The notes below the pieces were generated by a model, which saw nothing but the letters and a program-made list of their open reading frames with translations, was not told where the DNA came from and did no database searches. From assembly GCA_030625775.1 (NCBI GenBank), contig DAOUQC010000025.1, positions 1 through 54,705 of the forward strand: a stretch of DNA of 54,705 nt, read 5' to 3'. The stretch comes from Verrucomicrobiota bacterium (GTDB lineage: Bacteria; Verrucomicrobiota; Verrucomicrobiia; Verrucomicrobiales; DEV007). A program made the translations under genes and the position numbers. This document shows, piece after piece, positions 1 through 8,199 of the stretch (within the stretch, counting starts at the first letter, position 1; each line of letters starts with the position of its first letter).

Positions 1-186
1 CAGGTTGGGCGTGGGGATTCTGCTGTCGCGGTTGAGGGTGGTGACATCGCCATAACCCATGTCATCGGTGAGGATGATCAGGATGTTAGGCCGGAGCGAA
101 TCTCCTGCCGCCGCAGGAACGTCTTTCTGTGAGATGAGCAGCGCCAGCACCAACCAGCAGACCGGGGAGAATAATGTCTTTCTCAT
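1..186 (-). CDS. Sulfatase, N-terminal part (cut by window edge)
   Basis: The first 62 residues of a secreted type I sulfatase are visible; the rest lies beyond the left edge. Residues 1-27 form a signal peptide (basic MRK start, hydrophobic LVLALL core, Ala-rich end). The sulfatase opening follows: [16 protein letters not shown] at residues 32-47. In this family the paired aspartates bind the active-site calcium. The formylglycine-forming C-x-P-S-R motif would be further left and cannot be checked. The start is the only ATG in frame ahead of the signal peptide. It lies downstream of the transporter and the large sialidase-like gene on the same strand, with about 270 bp between. A role in desulfating polysaccharides before hydrolysis is inferred from family and context. 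Confidence 0.93.
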   Translation of the reverse strand, partial: MRKTLFSPVCWLVLALLISQKDVPAAAGDSLRPNILIILTDDMGYGDVTTLNRDSRIPTPNL

Positions 187-457
187 GGTGTAGTGTAGAA
201 AAAATTTGCTGGCAAGGCACAGAGATAGTAAGAGATGAAAATTTATCATTCGATCATGCCAGAGCAGCAATGTTAGCGGTAGAAGATGATGAGAGATTAT
301 TACTTGAGTTGTTTTATACAAATACAGAGGTGCTTATAGATGTGTCTTGGACCAATATTGAATTAGCAAAGTGAGTCAGCTCGGAGGTTTTTAGACGGCG
401 CCATTGAGTGAGATCGTCGTATCAATTTCTTTTATCAATTGGGAGGTATAGACGTGG
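187..457. other. Intergenic gap between transporter and sulfatase
   Basis: This 271-bp gap is clearly A+T-richer than its flanks. A plus-strand reading frame runs through it to position 374, but it begins inside the sulfatase gene on the other strand, has no ribosome-binding site and resembles nothing I recognise. I see no strong terminator or promoter. The sulfatase may have its own promoter here. Confidence 0.5.
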
Positions 458-1672
458 CTATTGATTGTCACAGGTTCCGTCATCGGTTTCAGCAGGATGT
501 TTTTTCCACCAGCTGGCGAGGATCGAACCGGAAATATTCATCCACGGACCGAAGATAGCGGGAGCGAGGGCGGCGGCCGAACTTTTCAAGGCATCCATTG
601 CGAGACCAGCGGCCATGCCTCCGTTTTGCATGCCTACTTCGAAGGCGATGGTGCGGCAGGTCTTTTCGTCTAGTCGAGCGGCACGACCGGACCAATAACC
701 TAACATATAGCCAATGGCGTTGTGGATAATGGCGACTATGATAAGTACGCCGCCCACGGCAATAAGGGTGTCACGTGAACGAGCGGTGATAATGGTAATG
801 ACGATCCAGATTCCCACCATGGATACAAAAGGAAGAATCCTACCGATCCAATCGCGGTCATCGAGTGCGCGACGGGTGACTATCAATTTGACGAGAGCGA
901 TCAAAGCGATGAGCACGAGCCCAACAATGAGGCCTGGACGAATGACAGCGATTTTGCCCAGGCTGCTCAAGTCGGTCAGTGCGATGACAACGCTGAGAAG
1001 GCTTGTGGTGAACGCGATGGCAATCAAAGTAAGGGGTTTACGATTCCATGAGCGGTTACCATATAATATTTCGTGAGCAATCAGCCCGGCAAGAATGGGG
1101 GCGATGATCATGTTCAGGATGGACAGCATCATGCCGATAAAGGAAATTGGAACGATGGCTCCGGCGAGTAGCTTCATCAACAGCGGCGTCATGAGAGGGG
1201 ATATCAACGTGGAGCAGGCGGTCATGGTCACAGAGAGGGCAACGTTTCCACCGGCTAGAAACACCATGAGATTCGATGCGACTCCACCGGAGACTGAGCC
1301 AATGAGTATAACGCCAACCATGACTTCAGGTTCGAGTTTCATGGCGCTTGCCAGTAGCCAACCAACAATTGGCATGATGAGAAATTGGGCTCCGATTCCA
1401 ATAAGCACGGGCTTCGGATTGCGAAATGCTCGGGCAAAATCCTCGACAGTGAGCGTGGTCCCCATTCCAAACATGATGATTTGAATCAGGGGCACAATGA
1501 GGACGGCGAGATTGAATGTTCCCCATGTTCCAAATGCTGAGGGATATTGCATGGCCGCGGCAAATGCGAAGACGATCCAGGCACTGAAGGCGAATCCTCG
1601 AAGACGCGGCAATGCAGTGCAGAGGGTCGCGGCGAGAACCGAAAGAAAAACGCTGATGGCGAGTGGGGTCAT
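458..1672 (-). CDS. Bile acid:sodium symporter family (SBF/BASS) transporter
   Basis: An inner-membrane protein of 404 residues with about ten hydrophobic segments. It shows the SBF-family pattern: the early run IIMFGMGTTLTVEDF (the G-M-x-L-x(3)-DF signature) and the Gly/Ser-rich GSVSGGVASNLMVFLAGGN stretch that in this family forms the crossover region binding sodium and substrate. The true substrate of bacterial members is usually an organic anion and cannot be read from sequence. The start lies 27 bp after the stop of the 1474-residue sialidase-like gene, so the two are probably co-transcribed. In that setting a sugar acid or other product of the secreted enzyme is a reasonable inferred substrate. 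The C-terminus (after about 380) is hydrophilic. Confidence 0.88.
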   Translation of the reverse strand: MTPLAISVFLSVLAATLCTALPRLRGFAFSAWIVFAFAAAMQYPSAFGTWGTFNLAVLIVPLIQIIMFGMGTTLTVEDFARAFRNPKPVLIGIGAQFLIMPIVGWLLASAMKLEPEVMVGVILIGSVSGGVASNLMVFLAGGNVALSVTMTACSTLISPLMTPLLMKLLAGAIVPISFIGMMLSILNMIIAPILAGLIAHEILYGNRSWNRKPLTLIAIAFTTSLLSVVIALTDLSSLGKIAVIRPGLIVGLVLIALIALVKLIVTRRALDDRDWIGRILPFVSMVGIWIVITIITARSRDTLIAVGGVLIIVAIIHNAIGYMLGYWSGRAARLDEKTCRTIAFEVGMQNGGMAAGLAMDALKSSAAALAPAIFGPWMNISGSILASWWKKHPAETDDGTCDNQ

Positions 1673-1699
1673 GGCTTTGTTCAGGGCATTAATTTTTCC

Positions 1700-4600
1700 T
1701 TACTCGTCGCGCAAGGTCTGATGGCCGGGAGCACCTCCGGCAAGATATCCGCCGCTTTTTCCGGTCGCGTCCTTACTGAGCCAAAACGAGTAGAGTGATC
1801 CATTGCGCAAAGTGAAGCGCAACCTGACCGGTTTCCCGGCGAGCGCGGCAAGGTTTTTTGCACCGCGCCAGGTAATGTCTGCGCGAGTCTTATCCGCCGC
1901 TACCGGAACACAGTTTTCCGCCGTAAAGGGCGCAATCGGCTTTCCGTCCAGATCCAGAACCTCCGTGCGCAGCTCCCCTTTCGAGGTGTCGGCGTTGACA
2001 AAGAGGTGCGTTCCGGAAAAGAGTATCGGTCGCGTGACCAATTCCCCGTCGACGGCGTCGGCGTCCATGGAGGCGAAGCCATCACGCCTCAGTCGGGCGA
2101 TGCCCATCGCGGCGTTTGCATACATGCCGTTTTTCGTGATCTCGAATTCCTTGCCCTTGCGCTCAGGATCGCCAGCGAATCCGGTGTAGTAGAACCATAG
2201 TTCATCGTCCACCACCAGACAGAGTGCGGAATTGGAATGCAGGTAGGCGCGATCCCACGCGCCCGCATCGCGTTCACCGGGAATGAAAGGTGTGCGGTCA
2301 TTCGGACGTGACCAGTGAAAGCCGTCCCGACTGAAGCCTAGGTGGATCTCAGTCATCTTCGGCACGCCTTCCGCCGCACAGAAATTGTTCTCCGGTCCGG
2401 TCATGATGGTGAACGCACCAAGCATCAGCGACTCATAGGCCACAGCGTCGAAGTTGTAGAGCGCCGGGGTTTTGATCGGCCCCTCCCGCTCGGGAAAGGC
2501 GTAAAAATGGTTCTCTGCCGGTAGGTCCAGGTCATCCGCACGCAGCCATTTGACACGATTTTTCAATCCGGCACCCCCGAGAAAATCGGTTGATTCCGCG
2601 TATTCCCGGCTCCGATGATGCCACCCTGAACGGATGCTGTAGACCCATTTTTTGCGAAAGGAATTATAGAAAATCGTCGAGCGATCTCCACTGCTGCCCC
2701 AGTGGGTGCCGGAGTCCCAATGAACTCCATCCTTGGAGACATGCAGCATCCCTCCCTTGGGTCGCCCCCAAATGAGCATCTTGAAGCGATCTCCGCCGGT
2801 CGGCGCATCGGGATCCAGAATCACGGCGGCGGAATCGCGGGTGCCTTCAGCGGGAATGACACGGTTGGAGCCGGGTTCGATGTCGAGATTGGGCCGGGTC
2901 CAGTCGATGCCGTTTGTGCTGGTGGCATAAGCGGTGCCATCAAACCAGCCCGCACCATACCAAACTTTAAACAGCTGGTCCGCTCCGTCATACCACACAC
3001 CGCCACTGAAAGGAGCGGCCATGGGAACATGACCATTGGCTTCCCCGAGTTCAAGCGGAGTCTTGGGTTTCATTACCGGGTTGTGCTGATCCTTGCGCGC
3101 TTTGTGCCAAGTGCGAGCCAATGTGGTCCTTTCAATGAGAAAATCATCCACAAAAAGTTGTCGCCCTAAATCGACAGGAATGACGGTAGGCGGGATGACC
3201 AGATAGGGAACGGGTAGTGGATCGTCGCCAAATGCAGCCATGTCTGACCGGTCTCGCAGATCGGTCTCCAGTTGAATACCGTTGTAGAGCGTTTCAGTGG
3301 CACCCTCGTTGTCTCTGGGCCGGCGGTGGGATTCCTGGCTTAAGCCAAGAAGCACGCACCATTTGCCATAGGAGAGACTGGTTCCAGCCGTGACCTGTTT
3401 TTGGTAGATGTGCACCTGGTCTATCGCGTTTTTGCCGAAGAGTTGGAAGGATTGCGGAGCGATGACCCTGCGGAAGCCGTCACGTTCCAATGCCTGAGCT
3501 GCCGAGGCCGCACCTTTGACCGTCGGATTCGGCGTCAAAACTGTCAGCAGTCCGGGCGACAGGACAGTCGTCTCCGTGCCCTCGATCGGTCCGCGCAAAA
3601 AGCACGTGCCCTTGAGCGCCGGCGGGCACTCTGCCACCCGGTATTGACGATCGGTAAAGAGTCGAGCGTCGGGCCCGAATACATCAACCTTCGCTTTCGA
3701 CGAGGCAAACTCGATCGTCGCTGCTTTTCCCGTTAACAAGGACGCCTGCTTCCCGGCCAACACATCCGTTTCCTCGAGGGTGAAGCGGGTGTTCATCACG
3801 GAATGCTTCTCGGGACCGTTGGCATACTTCAAGTAGGTCGTCGCGATGATTGTGCCATCGGGGAGAAGTTCGAGGTCGGAGTAGCCGCAATCGGTGTTGC
3901 CCTGTCCCGGCCTGTCCGATTCTTTGCGCAGGGCGTTGTGAAAGAGCTTGAGTCGGTAGTCGCCGGGAGTGCCTTCGAGGATGTTTTTAAAACTTCCAAC
4001 CCAAGCAACATAGTGGCCGTAGGTTGAACTGCTTTTTGCCATGTCGCGAAAGGCGACGAGCAATCGTCCGTCGGGGGCGAGTTTGGCCACGTGGCGGTCA
4101 CCGGTGAGCGCGGCGGGCAGTTCATTCGGAACGCTCCAAGTCTTCGCATTGTCGTGGCTGACGGAATATAGGGATTGATATTTTCGACTGTTTTCGCGTA
4201 GCAGCATGAGGAGGGTGCGGCCGTCGGCGGAACGGATCACGCAGGGCTGCCCCCACCGGCTGGGGATGCGAAGAATGCGTTGGCTGGCGCTCCAAGTCAG
4301 CCCGCCGTCGAGCGACTCGCTCTGGATGACATAGTCGGGCAGGTCGCTCCACATTACGAGACGCTTGCCTTCGTCAAAGCTCAGGATAGTCTTTGGCGGA
4401 ACTTCGCCTTGGACTCCGTTTGGAACCATCGGCGTCCAGCTCTTGCCCTTGTCTTCGGAATACGATTGATGCATCGGATAGGGAGGTTTGCCTTTGCGAT
4501 TCCAATCGAGGCCGTCTGCGAAGCAGAACAGACGCGCAGTGCCATCGGGAGCGACGAGCCGATGCAGGGCGGGCGTGTTAGAGGTTTCCTTCCAGTTGTC

Positions 4601-6124
4601 GGGCACCTCCAATGGCTCACTCCAGCTGCGGCCGGCATCAGTGCTTTTGCTTATCGGACCAATCCAGCGTGCGTGTCCGAGACACCATGCAGTAAACATA
4701 GTTTTTCCATCGGGCAGCAGGACGGTGTCGCAGTGGCCCTGATAAACCGACTTCGTGCCGGCAGCGACAATGGAGTGGCAATGCTTGTCTTGGGAAAGAT
4801 CGATCAGCGGAATGCCGATCTCGCGATTCACTCCGGGGGTCGGCCCCTTGAACGACGGGACGGGAATCGGTTTTCTGGTAATGCCTTTCTGCGAAGCGAA
4901 TTCGCCGAGCTTCTCCAGTTTTCCAAACATAATCCGCTCCTTGCGGCTCGGGGAATGGTCGCCCTGGGTGACCGTCAGCCAGACCTCGCCGTCGTGCTCG
5001 CGGAAGGTGGGATACTGGAAGGACTTCGTCGTCTCGAAGCGATACTTGCGCTCCCAACGCACGCCGTCTCGAGAAACGTCGATATTGAACACACTGCGCC
5101 TCACCCCATGAATCCGGGTTGCTTCCTGCCAGCCGAGATAATAGAGGTCGCCAAACTTGTCGAAAGTCGGTTTCGAACTCGCGCCGTTGGGCACATGGGG
5201 CAATTCACGTCCGGCGCTCCAGGTGATTCCGTCTTTGCTGGTAGTAAAATGATAGTTGCCTCTGTCGTTACGGCAGATCGCCATCCAGGTTCCGTCGGGC
5301 AGCCGATTCACCGCTGACTCACTCAAGTTTGCGGATGGCGGGTCATTGTAGTGACCGAGAATCTCGAAGGTGGCGAAATCGTTGTGAACAAGGGCCAGCG
5401 CAATCTGTTTGCCCGGAAAATTGTTGAGTGCGATGTAGGTCTTTCCGTCGAAGATCTTGAAGGAATCGAAAAGATAGAGCCCAAAATCCTTCGCCGATTT
5501 ACTGAACCCCCGGGACGCGGCATCGGCGTGAAAATGCTGTGGCTGCATGTCGAAGACACCCTCTGCCGTTTTCAGCTTCACCTTGTGGATCGTCGGAGCA
5601 AAGGTCCGCGTTGCTATGTCAAAATCCCGATACCACATCTGCGACTGTCTTTTCCCAGGACGCTCACTCGCGAAGTAACTACGCAAGGTGTCCTCGTTGA
5701 TCCGATGGATACGCGGAACAAAGACCGCCCCCTCGGGCAGGGTTGTATTGTCGAAAGCCTGTTCGCCGCACGCAATGACCTGAATGTCCTCAACCTCAAG
5801 CGATTCAAGACTCACGATGGACAGCGTGCTGTAGATATTCGGACGCCCTGCGCTTTCCCCTGTCATTTCGTCATCCACTTCCGCAACGATGTAGGCGTGG
5901 CGATTGACGATGGTGAGCTCGGCGTCATGGGCACCTTTCACCCAAGACGCAGTAACTTTGGCGAGTCGGGCCATGACCTGATCGCCGGCTAACGCGGCGT
6001 CCCATTCAGCTGGGATTCCCTGCCATGTGCGATTGGCAATTGACTTATCCTCGGCCATAGCCGGGGTCGCGATTAAAAAAAGTAACAGCAAAAGTATTGA
6101 GTGAGAAGGAGAACAAGTTTTCAT
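1700..6124 (-). CDS. Secreted three-module sialidase-like / GH32-43-like protein
   Basis: A very long (1474 residue) exported protein with signal peptide 1-24 (hydrophobic LLLLLFLIA, A-M-A cleavage). Module 1 (about 60-430) is a divergent sialidase-like propeller with Asp-box-like turns at 296-302 and 351-357. Module 2 (about 440-790) is a clearer BNR/sialidase propeller: Asp boxes STDAGRSW (494-501), SEDKGKSW (556-563), SLDGGLTW (604-611) and a degenerate SHDNAKTW (656-663). A linker and small domain follow (about 800-970). Module 3 (about 980-1390) opens VDLGRQLFVDDFLIER and looks like the five-bladed GH32/43-type domain frequent in Planctomycetes and Verrucomicrobia, ending in a beta-sandwich. 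Family members are usually single-module, so this is a natural fusion or an assembly through gene joining; I see no frameshift. Substrate unknown. Transcribed divergently from the LacI-type regulator and followed by a transporter. Confidence 0.82.
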   Translation of the reverse strand: MKTCSPSHSILLLLLFLIATPAMAEDKSIANRTWQGIPAEWDAALAGDQVMARLAKVTASWVKGAHDAELTIVNRHAYIVAEVDDEMTGESAGRPNIYSTLSIVSLESLEVEDIQVIACGEQAFDNTTLPEGAVFVPRIHRINEDTLRSYFASERPGKRQSQMWYRDFDIATRTFAPTIHKVKLKTAEGVFDMQPQHFHADAASRGFSKSAKDFGLYLFDSFKIFDGKTYIALNNFPGKQIALALVHNDFATFEILGHYNDPPSANLSESAVNRLPDGTWMAICRNDRGNYHFTTSKDGITWSAGRELPHVPNGASSKPTFDKFGDLYYLGWQEATRIHGVRRSVFNIDVSRDGVRWERKYRFETTKSFQYPTFREHDGEVWLTVTQGDHSPSRKERIMFGKLEKLGEFASQKGITRKPIPVPSFKGPTPGVNREIGIPLIDLSQDKHCHSIVAAGTKSVYQGHCDTVLLPDGKTMFTAWCLGHARWIGPISKSTDAGRSWSEPLEVPDNWKETSNTPALHRLVAPDGTARLFCFADGLDWNRKGKPPYPMHQSYSEDKGKSWTPMVPNGVQGEVPPKTILSFDEGKRLVMWSDLPDYVIQSESLDGGLTWSASQRILRIPSRWGQPCVIRSADGRTLLMLLRENSRKYQSLYSVSHDNAKTWSVPNELPAALTGDRHVAKLAPDGRLLVAFRDMAKSSSTYGHYVAWVGSFKNILEGTPGDYRLKLFHNALRKESDRPGQGNTDCGYSDLELLPDGTIIATTYLKYANGPEKHSVMNTRFTLEETDVLAGKQASLLTGKAATIEFASSKAKVDVFGPDARLFTDRQYRVAECPPALKGTCFLRGPIEGTETTVLSPGLLTVLTPNPTVKGAASAAQALERDGFRRVIAPQSFQLFGKNAIDQVHIYQKQVTAGTSLSYGKWCVLLGLSQESHRRPRDNEGATETLYNGIQLETDLRDRSDMAAFGDDPLPVPYLVIPPTVIPVDLGRQLFVDDFLIERTTLARTWHKARKDQHNPVMKPKTPLELGEANGHVPMAAPFSGGVWYDGADQLFKVWYGAGWFDGTAYATSTNGIDWTRPNLDIEPGSNRVIPAEGTRDSAAVILDPDAPTGGDRFKMLIWGRPKGGMLHVSKDGVHWDSGTHWGSSGDRSTIFYNSFRKKWVYSIRSGWHHRSREYAESTDFLGGAGLKNRVKWLRADDLDLPAENHFYAFPEREGPIKTPALYNFDAVAYESLMLGAFTIMTGPENNFCAAEGVPKMTEIHLGFSRDGFHWSRPNDRTPFIPGERDAGAWDRAYLHSNSALCLVVDDELWFYYTGFAGDPERKGKEFEITKNGMYANAAMGIARLRRDGFASMDADAVDGELVTRPILFSGTHLFVNADTSKGELRTEVLDLDGKPIAPFTAENCVPVAADKTRADITWRGAKNLAALAGKPVRLRFTLRNGSLYSFWLSKDATGKSGGYLAGGAPGHQTLRDE

Positions 6125-6197
6125 ATTCAGAACACTGGCGCCGAATCAAATGTCTTTCGAGGGCAAAAATCATGAGATGTGGTGTTATTGTAACATC
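6125..6197. promoter_or_regulatory. Divergent control region with palindrome TGTTA-TTG-TAACA
   Basis: The 73-bp gap between the divergent enzyme gene and the regulator contains a perfect 5-3-5 inverted repeat at 6183-6195. The 9-mer ATCATGAGA occurs twice around it (from 6169 and from 6195). LacI-family regulators usually bind short inverted repeats beside their own gene, so this is a plausible operator for both genes. It lacks the central CG common in LacI sites, and it sits directly before the regulator start chosen here. Confidence 0.4.
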
Positions 6198-7244
6198 ATG
6201 AGAAGGAATCAGGCGACAATTCGCGATGTGGCGAAGGTAGCGGGCGTGTCTGTGATGACAGTTTCGCGATCGCTTCGGGACGAACCTAAAGTAGCAGCGG
6301 AAACGCGTGCTCGAGTTCTTAAGGCTGCGCAGGATCTTTGTTACCGACCCGACCCCCACCTTGCCCGCATGATGAAATTGGTTCGCTCGAAGAAACACAT
6401 TTCAATTCGGGCGGTGATCGCGGTTATTCGAGAGGAGGTTTCCGACGACCAGTTTCGTAGTCAGCCATATCAATTTGTGCCACTGGAAGCGATTCGCTCG
6501 CGAGCACTTGGTCACGGTTATGAAGTTGAAGAGTTCTGGTTGGGGCGGGATGGGTTGACACCGAAACGATTGCAGAAAATTCTCTACGCTCGTGGAATTG
6601 AAGCCGTGATTGTTTCGCCCCAAAGCGCGAAATTGCCGTGCAGTCAGCTCGATTATTCCAGCTTTGCAACGGCCGCTTTTGGCTACGCCTTGAATGATTC
6701 CACTATGGATTTGTCAGCAACAAATATGAATCTAGGCATTCAAATCGCAGCAAGTGAGCTGAGACGCCGTGGTTATCGGCGGATCGGAGTGGCAATCACG
6801 CGATGGATCGATGAACGTGTGCAGCGAGGTTATAGCAGTGGTTTTTTTCAATTTCAAAACGATATCCCCCATGCTGATCATGTCCCTATGTTATTCCTTC
6901 CAGACAAACACCTCGCTCGTGGATTCAATGTTTTTTCTGAATGGTACCAGCAGCACAAACCGGATGCGATCATCTCATTCGATACTTTTGTCCCGAAGTG
7001 GTTACTACGGCTTAAGCTGAAAACTCCGGATGATATAGGATTTGTCGTTCATGATCTGACTTCAGAGATGACAGGGTTCGCGGGAATGAATCACCGTCGC
7101 GATCAGTTGGCTGCATCTGCTATCGATCTCGTTGTGATGCAGCTCTCACAACATCAAGACATGCCGATTTCAGTGCCGCGACAGATCTTGATTTCTCCCG
7201 AATGGATCGATGGCCCGAGCGTCAGGAGCGTGGAGGGTGAGTAG
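6198..7244 (+). CDS. LacI-family transcriptional regulator
   Basis: A cytoplasmic regulator of 348 residues. The LacI helix-turn-helix is at residues 7-26 (TIRDVAKVAGVSVMTVSRSL), with the hinge region about 45-60. A periplasmic-binding-protein-like effector domain follows to the C-terminus, which in this family senses a sugar or sugar derivative. The YRPDPHLARMM hinge is the form often found in Verrucomicrobia. Start chosen at 6198 because it puts the HTH at the usual distance from the N-terminus; ATGs at 6150 and 6177 are also in frame, and no clear Shine-Dalgarno sequence decides. It is divergent from the sialidase-like and symporter genes, which are its likely targets. Confidence 0.9.
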   Translation: MRRNQATIRDVAKVAGVSVMTVSRSLRDEPKVAAETRARVLKAAQDLCYRPDPHLARMMKLVRSKKHISIRAVIAVIREEVSDDQFRSQPYQFVPLEAIRSRALGHGYEVEEFWLGRDGLTPKRLQKILYARGIEAVIVSPQSAKLPCSQLDYSSFATAAFGYALNDSTMDLSATNMNLGIQIAASELRRRGYRRIGVAITRWIDERVQRGYSSGFFQFQNDIPHADHVPMLFLPDKHLARGFNVFSEWYQQHKPDAIISFDTFVPKWLLRLKLKTPDDIGFVVHDLTSEMTGFAGMNHRRDQLAASAIDLVVMQLSQHQDMPISVPRQILISPEWIDGPSVRSVEGE

Positions 7245-7253
7245 TTGCCGTAT

Positions 7254-7432
7254 TTGAGGAGCGATGTGGTATCCAGTCCATCTGGTATGTTTATTTGGTA
7301 ACAAAGCTCCGCGCTTCGTATTTGCGGTTACTTCTCATTCCTTTTCTGACGGTATCTGTAGCTTCTTGTAGTTTTGTATAATAACCATTGCCGTCCATGT
7401 CCGGATGGGCTGGATACCACAACGCTCCTCAA
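7254..7432. repeat. MITE-like element with 32-bp terminal inverted repeats
   Basis: Positions 7254-7285 and 7401-7432 are inverted copies of each other with 29 of 32 bases matching (core TGTGGTATCCAG). They enclose 115 bp with no reading frame of note. The element begins 9 bp after the LacI-type stop codon. Long terminal repeats on a ~180-bp non-coding body suggest a miniature inverted-repeat element or a very long hairpin terminator; no target-site duplication is obvious. Confidence 0.6.
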
Positions 7433-7473
7433 CGGCACAGTGTTATGTATTAGTGTCCAAGATGGGCATGATT

Positions 7474-7670
7474 CCATGCTCGCCTCTCCCTTCAAACGCC
7501 TGCCTTCGTACGGTAAAATTACCTCAAAAACAGTCTTTTTAGGGATCCGAGCATGGAGCTAAAAACTCTCCGTTCCTTTTCTAACGCGGGAAAGAGCCGT
7601 CATGCTCGATGTAATCCTAAGGTCGCGTCCATACCCATACGGACGTAAGCTTAGGATTACATCGAGCATG
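7474..7670. repeat. Dispersed structured repeat, copy A
   Basis: First of two copies of the same sequence (other copy 10804-10974, same orientation). Shared blocks include CCATGCTCG at the left end, GAGCATGGA about 75 bp further, CTCCGTTCCTT, and CGTCCATACCCATACGGAC at the right. The 9-mer CCATGCTCG (7474-7482) is the exact inverse of 7548-7556. An inner A/T hairpin lies near 7522-7543. In this copy 7601-7621 and 7650-7670 form a perfect 21-bp inverted repeat around a 28-bp loop that itself holds CGTCC/GGACG. Looks like a REP/MITE-type non-coding mobile repeat. Confidence 0.75.
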
Positions 7671-8199
7671 GAATTATAGGGGAAGGGATTTTGGTAATTG
7701 AATCATCCTTGTACAAGAAAAACACCGAGGGTCGGAGGCGTTTTGGACAGGAGTGTTAAGCGACGTGCCCCGGAGGGGAGAGAAGGCATTGCGGGGCCTT
7801 CGACTACTTCGATCCGAAGGATTCGTACATTGCAATGTGATCACGAAGTGAGACCATTGGATACTGTAGGGACCCTGACTAAAGGGAAGGGATCAATCAA
7901 TTGTTTTTGTAATTAGAGTGGCATGACCACTGCTAATGGTTGCCACTTATTATTTGTCGCCGGACTGTCACACGGCTCCGGACCTACCGTCGCGTAGGAC
8001 ACCGGAAACGCTGCTGGCGGAACTACCGCCATCCTGTCGTTTGGCGCCCTCTTCAGAGATTTCAGCGTCTACTGCTTCAATCAGCTTAACCACTGCATGG
8101 CGTGCGGTGGCCGTCTGGGTGATCTGGCCTGACCTTCCCGGGCTCAAGAAGAGTTTCTTTCCGGCCGGAAGAGGAACTCTGAGAGGCTTTTTTGTTTTG
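7671..8199. other. Gene-free stretch with small hairpins
   Basis: About 530 bp between repeat copy A and the IS remnant. I find no convincing gene. A hairpin GTGGCA...TGCCAC lies at 7918-7946. Short open frames in several phases (for example the one ending FDYFDPKDSYIAM near 7843) suggest debris of older genes. A minus-strand frame in the right part is listed separately. Confidence 0.5.
7968..8199 (-). pseudogene. Possible gene fragment truncated by the IS remnant
   Basis: A minus-strand open frame reads KTKKPLRVPLPAGKKLFL... then ...VVKLIEAVDAEISEEG and stops at 7968. It is G+C-rich and has the look of a small beta-rich protein, but I do not recognise it. Its frame continues to 8228 only through sequence belonging to the IS left end, so the native N-terminus, if this was a gene, was removed by the insertion. 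The plus strand is also open here, so chance cannot be excluded. Confidence 0.2.

Noticed and set aside
174-374. 66-codon plus-strand frame in the sulfatase upstream region
   Set aside because: Begins inside the sulfatase coding sequence on the other strand and has no recognisable content or ribosome-binding site.
4280-5317. 345-codon plus-strand frame inside the sialidase-like gene
   Set aside because: Antisense to the 1474-residue gene, whose Asp boxes and signal peptide prove the coding strand; long shadow frames are expected in G+C-rich DNA.
7700-7990. Group II intron or known IS in the gene-free stretch
   Set aside because: A few words recall intron domains, but no reverse transcriptase, domain V hairpin or terminal repeats could be found.
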